Assembly: GCF_000296815.2 (NCBI RefSeq) | Contig: NZ_CAIT01000004.1 | Coordinates: forward strand, 248,001 to 312,000 | Length of the DNA stretch: 64,000 nt | Direction of reading: 5' to 3' | Source of the DNA: Fibrisoma limi BUZ 3 | GTDB lineage: Bacteria > Bacteroidota > Bacteroidia > Cytophagales > Spirosomataceae | Position numbers and translations under genes: made by a program | Shown here: piece after piece, positions 18,049 to 26,395 of the stretch | Layout: every line of letters begins with the position of its first letter | How positions within the stretch are numbered: position 1 is the first letter of the stretch | The notes under the pieces: generated by a model | Databases searched by the model: none | Seen by the model: the letters and a program-made list of their open reading frames with translations, nothing else | Told to the model about the DNA's origin: nothing

Positions 18049-19272
18049 ATGGAAACGACGACGAACGTTAGCTTGGCAGAAAAAGCGTTAGAGCAAGGTA
18101 AAGGTATTCTACGGCTAGCCCCAACCTGGGTTCCCCGGTCGTTCTGCGTACCCGGCCGACGTATCAAACTGCACCCCGACGATTACTACGTACTCGGTGG
18201 CGTGCGCGGTGGCATTGATGAACGCTGGCTGTCGTCGACCACGCCCGCTAAAAATGGTCCGTTAACCGGCGAGAACGAGGGACTGAGTATGGTCGTCTTC
18301 AACAACGGAGGCAAAGAAGTTCAGTTCCTACTGAAGGATGCTATTGATGAATTGCAGAGCGCGTTGATTGGCGAACGGCTATGGAATCAATACCAAAGCT
18401 GGCCGATGTATTCCAAGTTTTTCGATAACATGGGGCCGCTGCCGCACCATGTGCATCATAATGACGAACAGGCCGCCCTGACCGGCCAGTTGGGCAAACC
18501 CGAAGCGTATTATTTTCCTCCTCAACTGAATAACCACGGTGGAGACTACCCGTACACGTTCTTCGGCATCGCACCCGGTACGTCGAAAGAACAAATCCGC
18601 GAGTGCCTGATGAATTTCACCAAAGGCGACAACAAAATCACCAACTACTCGTCGGCGTATCGGCTTGAGCCGGGTACGGGCTGGGACGTTCCGCCGGGAC
18701 TGCTCCACGCACCGGGTAGTATGTGCACGTACGAGCCGCAGAAAGCGTCCGATATTTTTGCCATGTATCAGTCGCTGGTCAACGAGGCCATTGTTCCTGA
18801 AGAACTACTCTGGAACGGTACGCCGAAAGATCGCATCGGCGATTATGACCTGCTGATGGACGCCATTGACTGGGAACTGAACACCGACCCGAACATGATG
18901 GCGAACCGATACATGGTACCAGTGCCGGTGAAAGATCTGGCCGAGATGGAAGCCGAAGGGTACGTTGAAAAATGGGTTTGCTACAAATCCGACGCGTTCA
19001 GCGCTAAAGAGTTGACTGTCCTCCCCGGACAAACGGTAACTATTAAAGACAGTGCTGCCTACGGCCTGATCATGATGCAGGGACACGGTAAAATGGGCGT
19101 GTGGGACATTGAAACACCCGCTCTTATCCGCTACGGTCAGTTGACCAACGATGAGTTTTTCGTCAGTGAGCAGGCTGCTATGGAAGGTGTTACGATCACC
19201 AACCCGTCGACTACCGACCCCATCGTGATGCTCAAACACTTCGGGCCGGGCAATCCGGACCTAGTTCTATAA
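18049..19272 (+). CDS. Cupin-type protein of unknown function
   Basis: 407 residues, no signal peptide. A metal-binding cupin signature is visible: HHVHHNDEQ (about residues 128-136), then PPGLLHAPGS (about 218-227), spaced as in mannose-6-phosphate-isomerase-like two-domain cupins. A second beta domain (about 315-400) follows, with LPGQTVTIKDSAAYGLIMMQGHGKMG. Related proteins sit in sugar-catabolic loci of Bacteroidota and Planctomycetota and are often called class I mannose-6-phosphate isomerase-like. An isomerase or lyase acting on a keto-sugar would fit, but no substrate can be read. It lies between DUF4432 and a TIM-barrel isomerase, separated from both by hairpins. Confidence 0.65.
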   Translation: METTTNVSLAEKALEQGKGILRLAPTWVPRSFCVPGRRIKLHPDDYYVLGGVRGGIDERWLSSTTPAKNGPLTGENEGLSMVVFNNGGKEVQFLLKDAIDELQSALIGERLWNQYQSWPMYSKFFDNMGPLPHHVHHNDEQAALTGQLGKPEAYYFPPQLNNHGGDYPYTFFGIAPGTSKEQIRECLMNFTKGDNKITNYSSAYRLEPGTGWDVPPGLLHAPGSMCTYEPQKASDIFAMYQSLVNEAIVPEELLWNGTPKDRIGDYDLLMDAIDWELNTDPNMMANRYMVPVPVKDLAEMEAEGYVEKWVCYKSDAFSAKELTVLPGQTVTIKDSAAYGLIMMQGHGKMGVWDIETPALIRYGQLTNDEFFVSEQAAMEGVTITNPSTTDPIVMLKHFGPGNPDLVL

Positions 19273-19296
19273 AAGTATGTGCCGGGCCGCCGGGCG

Positions 19297-19344
19297 GTTT
19301 GTGGTTGCTGCCGCAAACACAAGGGAGCGGCAGCAACTACAAAC
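19297..19344. repeat. 18-bp inverted repeat of the GTTTGTGGT family
   Basis: Arms 19297-19314 and 19327-19344 pair with one mismatch around a 12-base loop. It lies between the cupin and the TIM-barrel gene. Downstream bases up to about 19372 again contain ACCACAAACTACAAA. Confidence 0.7.
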
Positions 19345-19392
19345 GTCAAACCACAAACTACAAATCATGAACCTTAAAACCATAAACCTCCC

Positions 19393-20454
19393 ATGAACGA
19401 CAACAATTTCCCCAAACTTCACAACGCTACCTGGCCGGGGCTCGTAGGAAAAGGCGAAAATTCGGAGCCGCCTATTTCGTTTGATGACATGCTGAACATG
19501 ACCGCTGCCGCTGAAGTAGACGGGATAAAATTCGACGGTGTTGATATTGGGCTGATGCCTCCCCACTTCGATGTCGAAACCATGACGGATGATGACATCA
19601 AGCGCCTGGCCGATAAGGTTGCCTCGAAGAACCTTAACATCGGCAGTATGGTAGCTCCCATCTGGGGTGGTCCCATTCTGGGCTCAAAGGAAGACCGGGC
19701 TACGTTCGTCGAAATGGTTCGCAAATCGTGCGAGATTGGCCAGAAGCTCCGCGAACTGGGTGTTCGGCCGTACGGCGTAATTCGCATCGACTCGGCCAGT
19801 TCTCCGCAGGAATGGGAGAAAGACCCGGTAGGTAACTCCAAACTGATCGTCGAAACGTTCCGGCAAGCCTGCGACGTAGCCGCTGACTTTGGCGAGCGTT
19901 TAGCCGCCGAGGGCGAAATCTGCTGGGGCGGTATGCATAGCTGGCGGGTGATGGTCGAAACGCTGGAGGCTGTGGACCGTCCGAACATGGGGTTCCAGGC
20001 AGATATGGCGCACACCCTGCTGTATCTGATGGGCTATAACCACCCGGAAGACCGAATTTTGCCCGAAAACTTCGACTGGAACGACCGCGCTACGTTTACG
20101 GAAGCGCTCAAAACTCTGACGCGGGCCCTGCGTCCGTGGACCATCGATTTTCACGTGGCTCAGAACGACGGCACCGTATTTGGGTCCGGCTCGCACGACA
20201 AAACCGGTCGCCACTGCCAGGCTACGGACCCTAACGGCAAGCTCGACATCGTAACGGATGCGGGCCTGTGGCTACGGGATGAAAACGGGGAGTTGACGAA
20301 AGCATTCAGGCACATTTGCTGGGATGGCTGCATGTTCCCGAATGCGGTTATGACCAATCAACAGACCTGGAACGACATTCTGGCCACCATGATTAAGGTA
20401 CGTCAGCAGCACGGCTGGTACGAACCGGAGCAGGTAGCCGTTGGCACTGTGTAG
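19393..20454 (+). CDS. Sugar phosphate isomerase/epimerase-like TIM barrel protein
   Basis: 353 residues, cytoplasmic. AP-endonuclease-2-type TIM barrel with conserved acidic/His metal positions: [10 protein letters not shown] on an early strand, [24 protein letters not shown] and [13 protein letters not shown] on later strands, and a final HICWDGC. In keto-glycoside pathways such barrels act as epimerases or as metal-dependent lyases that eliminate the aglycone from a 3-keto sugar. Its neighbours (cupin upstream, Gfo/Idh/MocA dehydrogenase downstream) suit either role. A perfect 18-bp hairpin separates it from the dehydrogenase gene. Confidence 0.8.
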   Translation: MNDNNFPKLHNATWPGLVGKGENSEPPISFDDMLNMTAAAEVDGIKFDGVDIGLMPPHFDVETMTDDDIKRLADKVASKNLNIGSMVAPIWGGPILGSKEDRATFVEMVRKSCEIGQKLRELGVRPYGVIRIDSASSPQEWEKDPVGNSKLIVETFRQACDVAADFGERLAAEGEICWGGMHSWRVMVETLEAVDRPNMGFQADMAHTLLYLMGYNHPEDRILPENFDWNDRATFTEALKTLTRALRPWTIDFHVAQNDGTVFGSGSHDKTGRHCQATDPNGKLDIVTDAGLWLRDENGELTKAFRHICWDGCMFPNAVMTNQQTWNDILATMIKVRQQHGWYEPEQVAVGTV

Positions 20455-20470
20455 TCTGAAGTGCTTGCTA

Positions 20471-20510
20471 TTGATGTGCTGTCGGGTATGAGTACCCGAC
20501 AGCACATCAA
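20471..20510. repeat. 18-bp perfect inverted repeat
   Basis: Arms 20471-20488 and 20493-20510 are exact complements around a TGAG loop; the core is GTGCTGTCGGGTA / TACCCGACAGCAC. It resembles a diverged form of the TGGTGTCAGGT hairpins at 15960 and 51215. Confidence 0.8.
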
Positions 20511-20570
20511 GCACATTGCAACACGGCATTAAATACTAAAACACTTAACCCCTTACTCTTCCCACATAAC

Positions 20571-21743
20571 ATGTCAACCAAGAAAGACTTGCGAATCGGA
20601 ATTATAGGCACGGGCTTCATGGGCCGGACGCATTCCAACGGCTACAGCCAGGTCAGTCATTTCTTCCCCGAACTGCAATATAAGCCTGTCCTGAAAGCCG
20701 TTTGCTCACGGAACCCCGAGAAGGTGCAGGCCTTCGCCGATCAATGGGGCTACGAATCCATTGAAACCGACTGGAAAGCACTGATTGCCCGCGACGATAT
20801 TGACGCGGTCGACATCTGTACCCCCAACGATTCACACGCCGAAATTGCGATTGCCGCAGCGGAAGCCGGTAAGATGGTGCTGTGCGAGAAGCCGCTGGCC
20901 CGCACCGTAGCCGAAGCGCAGCAGATGGTCGATGCCATTGACAAGGCGGGTGTGGCCAATACCGTCTGGTACAACTACCGGCGTTTGCCGGCCGTTACGC
21001 TGGCCAAACAGATCATCGATTCTGGTAAGCTGGGCAAGATTTTTCACTACCGGGCTAACTTCCTTCAGGACTGGACCATCAGCGCCGATGTGCCGCAGGG
21101 CGGTACCGGTACCTGGCGGATGGACGTTGAAGCGGCCGGTTCGGGCGTAACGGGCGATTTGCTGGCCCATTGCATCGACACGGCCATGTGGCTGAACGGC
21201 AGTATCACCGACGTATCGGCCGTAACCGAAACATTCGTGAAAGAACGGATGCACGCGGTGACGGGTAAGGTACAGCCGGTTGGTATCGATGATGCCTGTA
21301 TCTTCCACTGTCACTTTGAGAACGGTTCGCTGGGCTTGTTCGAGTCGACGCGCTATGCCCGGGGCCACAAAGCGCTCTACACCTTTGAAATCAACGGCGA
21401 GCACGCGTCGATCCGCTGGGACCTGCACGACCTGAACCGGCTGGAGTATTTCGACCATCGCGATGAGGGAATTGTGCGCGGCTGGCGGTCCATCCACGTC
21501 ACGGACGGAGATCAGCCGTATATGAACAAGTGGTGGGTGCCGGGGCTGGGCATTGGCTACGAGCACAGTTTCATTCACCAGGTAGCCGACTTCCTGAAGA
21601 GCCTGGAAACGGGCGAACCTTGCTCACCAACCTTCCAGGACGCGCTCGAAACCCAGAAAGTGTGCGAAGCTGTGCTGGAATCGGCCGCTTCGAGAAGCTG
21701 GAAAGAAACGGGCATAGGCGCAACAGTCAGTCAGGAAGCGTAA
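20571..21743 (+). CDS. Gfo/Idh/MocA family NAD(P)-dependent oxidoreductase
   Basis: 390 residues, cytoplasmic. The N-terminal Rossmann domain has GIIGTGFMG (residues 10-18) and the family motif C-EKP with catalytic-type Lys107. The C-terminal alpha/beta domain contains [15 protein letters not shown] with the expected D and H. It would oxidise a sugar, inositol or glycoside hydroxyl to a ketone with NAD(P). In the 3-keto-glycoside scheme this is the first step after uptake. Flanked by a TIM-barrel isomerase upstream and a ribose-type ABC transporter downstream, it is probably part of the same catabolic unit. Two hairpins follow the stop. Confidence 0.9.
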   Translation: MSTKKDLRIGIIGTGFMGRTHSNGYSQVSHFFPELQYKPVLKAVCSRNPEKVQAFADQWGYESIETDWKALIARDDIDAVDICTPNDSHAEIAIAAAEAGKMVLCEKPLARTVAEAQQMVDAIDKAGVANTVWYNYRRLPAVTLAKQIIDSGKLGKIFHYRANFLQDWTISADVPQGGTGTWRMDVEAAGSGVTGDLLAHCIDTAMWLNGSITDVSAVTETFVKERMHAVTGKVQPVGIDDACIFHCHFENGSLGLFESTRYARGHKALYTFEINGEHASIRWDLHDLNRLEYFDHRDEGIVRGWRSIHVTDGDQPYMNKWWVPGLGIGYEHSFIHQVADFLKSLETGEPCSPTFQDALETQKVCEAVLESAASRSWKETGIGATVSQEA

Positions 21744-21760
21744 GTGGTTTCTTGATTTTA

Positions 21761-21800
21761 GTCATGCTGACCGGTACGCCGGAGCGGAAGGAAGCATGAC
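21761..21800. repeat. Intergenic inverted repeat (GTCATGCT/AGCATGAC)
   Basis: Arms GTCATGCT (21761-21768) and AGCATGAC (21793-21800) are flanked by TTTTA and AAAAG, so the dyad reads in both directions. The pattern is close to the TTTGTCATCCC repeats at 33901 and 42444. Confidence 0.55.
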
Positions 21801-21845
21801 AAAAGTAGCTTCATGTATTTTCGATAACTTGATTACTAACAGGTT

Positions 21846-21873
21846 AGTGCCAGCCATGTGAATGGCTGGCACT
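21846..21873 (+). terminator. Short perfect hairpin upstream of the ABC ATPase gene
   Basis: AGTGCCAGCCAT (21846-21857) pairs exactly with ATGGCTGGCACT (21862-21873) around a GTGA loop. It sits 20 bp before the ATPase start, so it may be a terminator for the previous gene or a control hairpin in the transporter leader. Confidence 0.6.
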
Positions 21874-21892
21874 TCTGAATTTTACGCTACTT

Positions 21893-23392
21893 ATGCCATT
21901 CGACCGGGACTATGTACTCACCATCCGTGGCTTAACCAAAACGTTCTCAGGCGTCAAGGCGCTTGATAATGTGGAGCTGACCGTGCGCCAGGGCGAGGTT
22001 CATGCCCTGATGGGGGAGAATGGTGCGGGCAAATCGACCCTGATGAAAATCCTGATCGGGTTGCTGACCGCCGATTCGGGAGAGATCTTACTGGATGGGC
22101 ATGAGTTGAAAAATGGAGATGTCAACGAGGCCATGAAGCGTGGCATCGCTATGATTCACCAGGAGATTATGGCGGTACCGGAACTGACCGTGGCGCAAAA
22201 TATCTTCCTGGGGCGCGAAACAACGGGAAGTTTGTTCGGCTGGCTGAATGACAACCACCTGAACCAGCAGGCTAAGCAACTCCTCGACCAGATGGGCATC
22301 AGCATTCGTCCGGATACGCGCATGAAGTACCTGAGCGTGGCTGAGATGCAGATGGTGGAGATTGCCAAGGCCATTTCCAACGATGCCAGGGTGATTATCA
22401 TGGATGAGCCAACGTCGGCGCTGTCGGATAAAGAAGTCGCTACGTTGTTTGGCATCATCCGGGATCTGAAGCAGAAAGGCGTGGCAATCATTTACATCTC
22501 GCACAAAATGGACGAGATATTCACCATCGCCGACACCATCACCGTCCTGCGCGATGGCCAGTACATCGGCACACGTCCAGCCGCTGACCTGGATATTGAT
22601 CGGTTGATCGCCATGATGGTCGGGCGGGAGCTTGGCAGCCTGTTTCCCGAGTCGAGTATTCGCAAAGGGAACGAAGTACTTTCCGTTCGTCGGATCAGCC
22701 GGACAGGCGCATTCTCGGACGTAAGTTTTTCGGTGCACGAAGGCGAGGTGCTGGGCATTGCCGGGCTGATGGGGGCGGGCCGGACCGAGGTTGCCCGCGC
22801 CATCTTCGGTCTTGATCGTATTTCCAGCGGTGAAATTCGGATCAAAGGGCAGCCGGTTGTGATCCGGTCACCACAGGATGCCATTCAGTACGGCATTGGC
22901 TATGTTAGCGAAGATCGGAAAGGGTGGGGCTTTGTGCCGCGCTTGTCCGTAAAGCAGAACATTACGCTGGCAAGCCTGCCGAATCATACGAAAGGCGGGC
23001 TGCTTCAGGAGAAAAGCGAGACTGATGTCGCCACGAAAATGATCGCTGATCTACGCATAAAAACGGCGAGCCCTGACCAGCACGTACTGTATCTGAGCGG
23101 TGGTAACCAGCAGAAAGTGGTCATCGGGAAGGTATTGCTGGCGTCGCCGGATGTAATCATTCTCGACGAACCGACTCGTGGTATTGACATCGGCGCTAAA
23201 GCCGAAATCTATAAACTCATCAATCAGTTGAAAGCCAGCGGTATCGCTATCATTATGATCTCGTCGGAGTTACCGGAAATACTCGGGCTGAGCGACCGGA
23301 TACTGGTGTTGACTAAAGGAAAACAAGCTGCAATGCTTTCTAAAGAAGAAGCGACGCAGGAAACCATTATGGCCTACGCCATGCAGTACTAA
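21893..23392 (+). CDS. Sugar ABC transporter ATP-binding protein (RbsA type)
   Basis: 499 residues with two fused ABC domains, the hallmark of carbohydrate uptake transporter class 2. The first domain has Walker A GENGAGKST (about 42-50), a signature-like LSVAEMQMVEIAKAIS and Walker B VIIMDEP. The second has a degenerate Walker A (GLMGAGRTE), signature LSGGNQQKV and VIILDEP. It energises import of a monosaccharide or polyol with the permease (3-bp gap) and the binding lipoprotein downstream. ATG start at 21893. Confidence 0.93.
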   Translation: MPFDRDYVLTIRGLTKTFSGVKALDNVELTVRQGEVHALMGENGAGKSTLMKILIGLLTADSGEILLDGHELKNGDVNEAMKRGIAMIHQEIMAVPELTVAQNIFLGRETTGSLFGWLNDNHLNQQAKQLLDQMGISIRPDTRMKYLSVAEMQMVEIAKAISNDARVIIMDEPTSALSDKEVATLFGIIRDLKQKGVAIIYISHKMDEIFTIADTITVLRDGQYIGTRPAADLDIDRLIAMMVGRELGSLFPESSIRKGNEVLSVRRISRTGAFSDVSFSVHEGEVLGIAGLMGAGRTEVARAIFGLDRISSGEIRIKGQPVVIRSPQDAIQYGIGYVSEDRKGWGFVPRLSVKQNITLASLPNHTKGGLLQEKSETDVATKMIADLRIKTASPDQHVLYLSGGNQQKVVIGKVLLASPDVIILDEPTRGIDIGAKAEIYKLINQLKASGIAIIMISSELPEILGLSDRILVLTKGKQAAMLSKEEATQETIMAYAMQY

Positions 23393-23395
23393 ACC

Positions 23396-24373
23396 ATGAA
23401 AAACACGATAGATCCCTACTTAAAACCGGTTCGTGAGTCGTACAGGACCCGCGTCAGTCGTCTTGGCAAAGCCGGAATTTTTGTGGCGTTCATCGTGGTA
23501 TGTGTTGCGCTTTCGCTGATTACACCCCGATTTCTGACGGTCCCGAACCTGATGATCATCGTCACGCAGGTGTCGATCAACGCACTGCTGGCGTTTGGCG
23601 TTACGTTCGTCATCATCACCGGTGGAATCGATCTGTCGTTGGGTTCAATGGTGGCCGTGACGGGCGTCGTTGCGGCCCTGTTCGCCCGGTCGGAGACGTA
23701 CCCGGTCGTTGTTCCCATCCTGGCCGGATTGCTCAGCGGACTGCTCTTCGGCGCTTTCAACGGCTTCGTAATCACCCGCAGTAAAGTCCCGCCCTTTATT
23801 GTTACGTTAGGCACGATGACCATCGGTCGAGGTCTGGCGCTGATTCTGAGTAAAGGTCGCCCGATCTCTAATCTGTCCGACTCGTTCAATTTCATCGGTG
23901 GCGGTCAATTATTGGGCGTTCCCATGCCGATTATCATCCTGGTTGTTCTGTTTGCAGTCTGTTCAGTAATCTTGAGAAAGACCGTACTGGGACGCTACAT
24001 GTACGCCGTGGGTGGCAATGAGCAAGCGGCTAAAGCATCGGGCATTCAGATCAATAACGTCAAAATGGCCGTTTATACCATGAGTGGTCTGCTGGCAGCC
24101 CTGGCCGGTATCGTCCTGACGTCCCGTATCACTACGGGTCAACCGAACGCCGGAGCGGGTTTTGAACTTGACGCCATTGCCGCGGCCATCATCGGTGGCA
24201 CCAGTACGTCGGGCGGCACCGGCACCATGGCGGGTACGTTGATCGGTGCCTTGCTGATTGGCGTTATTAGCAATGGCCTGGATTTGCTCAACGTATCGTC
24301 GTATTATCAGCAGGTCGTGATGGGGGTTATCATCATCGGGGCCGTTGTACTGGATAGTGTGAATCAGAAGTAG
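23396..24373 (+). CDS. Sugar ABC transporter permease (RbsC type)
   Basis: 325 residues with eight to ten membrane helices. Family landmarks: GVTFVIITGGIDLSLGSM, VPPFIVTLGTMTIGRGLALILSKGRPI and a C-terminal GGTSTSGGTGTMAGTLIGAL loop. It starts 3 bp after the ATPase stop, so the two are translationally linked. It forms the inner-membrane channel for the sugar delivered by the lipoprotein encoded after the following hairpin. Confidence 0.93.
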   Translation: MKNTIDPYLKPVRESYRTRVSRLGKAGIFVAFIVVCVALSLITPRFLTVPNLMIIVTQVSINALLAFGVTFVIITGGIDLSLGSMVAVTGVVAALFARSETYPVVVPILAGLLSGLLFGAFNGFVITRSKVPPFIVTLGTMTIGRGLALILSKGRPISNLSDSFNFIGGGQLLGVPMPIIILVVLFAVCSVILRKTVLGRYMYAVGGNEQAAKASGIQINNVKMAVYTMSGLLAALAGIVLTSRITTGQPNAGAGFELDAIAAAIIGGTSTSGGTGTMAGTLIGALLIGVISNGLDLLNVSSYYQQVVMGVIIIGAVVLDSVNQK

Positions 24374-24376
24374 TCC

Positions 24377-24465
24377 GGGCCATGTCCGGGCCAAGCTCCA
24401 GCTTGGCCTTAGTATAACAGTTTTACATTAACAGGCCAAGCTGGAGCTTGGCCCGGACATGGCCC
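24377..24465. repeat. 33-bp perfect inverted repeat inside the ABC transporter operon
   Basis: Arms 24377-24409 and 24433-24465 are exact complements with a 23-base loop. Each arm is itself partly palindromic (CCAAGCTCCAGCTTGG), so cruciform or alternative structures are possible. It ends 10 bp before the binding-protein start. Confidence 0.85.
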
Positions 24466-24475
24466 AAACAGTACC

Positions 24476-25426
24476 ATGAAATCGACATTCCTAACCGTAC
24501 TCACTACCGTACTTGTACTCACTGGTTGCAACCAATCGGACTCCACCCAAGCCAGTCAGGGCGATGGTGGCAAAAAGCTCGTTGTGGGTGCGACCATGCT
24601 CAGTATGCAGAACGAGTTCATTGTCAACGTTAATGATGAGATGGCTAAGCAGGCCGAAGACGCAGGGGTTGAATTGATCACGGTCGATGCCGAACGGTCG
24701 GCGTTGAAACAGGTCGAGCAGGTGGAAAGCTTCATTGCGCAGAAGGTCGACGCCATTATTATGAATCCCTGCGAAGTCGAAGCCAGTTCGCCGGCCGTAG
24801 CAAAGGCCCTGGCCGCCAAGATTCCGATCATCAACGTAAACTCAGAAACCAGCACAAAACCCTCAGCGTTCGTCGGCTCCGACGATGTAGAATCGGCCCG
24901 CATTGCCATGAAGTTTATTGCCGATAAGCTCGGTGGCAAAGGCAACATCGTGATGATGCACGGCTACATGGGTCAGGCCGCCCAGATCAAGCGGGAGCAG
25001 GGCGCACGGGAAATCCTGAAGCAGTATCCCGGTTTGAAACTGATTGCCCACCAGACCGCCGAATGGGATCGCGCCAAGGCGATGGATCTGATGGAAAACT
25101 GGATTCAGTCCTACGGTTCGGGGGTTAACGCGGTGTTTGCGCACAACGACGAAATGGGCATGGGTGCCGTAAAAGCGCTGACCGATGCCGGGTTGAAAAA
25201 TAAAGTCATCGTAGTCAGTATCGATGCTATTCCCGATGCCTTACAGGCCGTTCAAAAGGGAACGCTGGACGCTACGGTTTTCCAGAACGCCGAACAGCAG
25301 GGATCGAAAGCCATCGAAGCGGCTGTAAAACTAGCTAAGGGTCAGGCGGTTGAGAAAGAAACGCTGATTCCGTTTCAACTGGTCACGAAGGACAATGTGG
25401 CTCAGTTCATGAAAAAGCCCGAGTAG
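24476..25426 (+). CDS. Sugar ABC transporter substrate-binding lipoprotein (RbsB type)
   Basis: 316 residues with a lipoprotein signal (VLVLTGC, Cys18). The mature protein is a periplasmic-binding-protein fold of the ribose/galactose class: GATMLSMQNEFIVNVNDEM, VDAIIMNPCEVEASSPAVAKA, NVNSETSTKPSAFVGSDD and GVNAVFAHNDEMGMGAVKAL are typical positions. It captures a sugar or polyol and hands it to the RbsA/RbsC-type pair upstream. A 33-bp hairpin separates it from the permease gene, often a way of raising the amount of binding protein over the membrane parts. Confidence 0.92.
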   Translation: MKSTFLTVLTTVLVLTGCNQSDSTQASQGDGGKKLVVGATMLSMQNEFIVNVNDEMAKQAEDAGVELITVDAERSALKQVEQVESFIAQKVDAIIMNPCEVEASSPAVAKALAAKIPIINVNSETSTKPSAFVGSDDVESARIAMKFIADKLGGKGNIVMMHGYMGQAAQIKREQGAREILKQYPGLKLIAHQTAEWDRAKAMDLMENWIQSYGSGVNAVFAHNDEMGMGAVKALTDAGLKNKVIVVSIDAIPDALQAVQKGTLDATVFQNAEQQGSKAIEAAVKLAKGQAVEKETLIPFQLVTKDNVAQFMKKPE

Positions 25427-25497
25427 TCGCACCGGGTAAATCGATTGGAAATTCTTCTTTTTTACTCAGTTCACCTTTTTACCTTAAACCTGCTTTC

Positions 25498-26391
25498 ATG
25501 AAAACCCAACGACGAGATTTTTTACAACAAGCTGCTAGTTTGCTGGCGGTAGGCGGCCTGTCGACCTGGACGGAAACCGTTGCCGCTACGGCGGACAATG
25601 CCAATAAACCCTACGTCGTGTTCGTTACCGGCGATCATGAATACAGCAGTGAGGAAACGATGCCGCTGTTTGCCGCTGAACTGGAAAAGAACTACGGCAT
25701 GCGGACGACAGTGTTGAAGTCAGTGCCCGACTACAACGGCGAAAAAGACATACCCGGCCTCGAAGTCCTGAAAGATGCCGACCTGGCGGTTTTCTTTCTG
25801 CGGTGGCGATTACTGCCACAGGAGCAGCTCAATCACATTGACAATTACCTCAAATCCGGTAAGCCGGTAATGGGTTTTCGTACAACTACCCACGCGTTCA
25901 ACTATCCGGAAGGCGACGAGCGTCGGCGGTGGAATGCCTTCGGGGAGTTTGCGTTCGGGAGCCCTCCGGGCTGGGGCGGGGCGGCCAAGCACACGCACTA
26001 CGGCCACAACAGCACCACCGACGTAGCGGTCATTACCGAAGCCGTTAAACACCCTATTCTGACGGGCGTTGAACCAAATTTTCACGTAGCCTCCTGGCTG
26101 TACCGGGTTAAGCCGGATTATCCGCCTAAAAATGCGGTGCCGCTGCTGATGGGAAAAGCGGTCAATCCTGATAAAGAAGCCATTGAGAATCCCGTGGCCT
26201 GGACCTGGCAGAACCAATGGGGCGGCAAGGCGTTTCTGACCACGCTGGGCCATCCCGAAGACTTCCGCCAGGAAGCCGTTCAGCGGTTGGTCGTCAATGC
26301 AATCCACTGGGAGCTGGGTCAACCGGTTCCAAAGCGGTGGAAAGGTAAGATGGATATCAACGTACCGTATGGCCACCCCAAAAAATCGTGA
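25498..26391 (+). CDS. Tat-exported ThuA domain protein
   Basis: 297 residues with a twin-arginine signal (QRRDFLQQAASLLAVGG). The mature part is a ThuA domain, a class I glutamine-amidotransferase-like fold: VVFVTGDHEYSSEETMPLFAAELEK, LKDADLAVFFLRWR, KPVMGFRTTTHAF, and LTTLGHPEDFRQEAVQRLVVNAIHW at the end. ThuA proteins take part in trehalose/keto-trehalose utilisation in rhizobia; exported ones are common next to PVC-type cytochromes. The cytochrome gene begins 4 bp after the stop, so the two are surely co-expressed. A periplasmic keto-sugar role is inference. Confidence 0.87.
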   Translation: MKTQRRDFLQQAASLLAVGGLSTWTETVAATADNANKPYVVFVTGDHEYSSEETMPLFAAELEKNYGMRTTVLKSVPDYNGEKDIPGLEVLKDADLAVFFLRWRLLPQEQLNHIDNYLKSGKPVMGFRTTTHAFNYPEGDERRRWNAFGEFAFGSPPGWGGAAKHTHYGHNSTTDVAVITEAVKHPILTGVEPNFHVASWLYRVKPDYPPKNAVPLLMGKAVNPDKEAIENPVAWTWQNQWGGKAFLTTLGHPEDFRQEAVQRLVVNAIHWELGQPVPKRWKGKMDINVPYGHPKKS

Positions 26392-26395
26392 TGGT

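Noticed and set aside
26297-26395. Upstream start of the second cytochrome ORF overlapping ThuA
   Set aside because: The extension repeats the ThuA coding region in another frame; a membrane-anchor start follows the ThuA stop at 26396.
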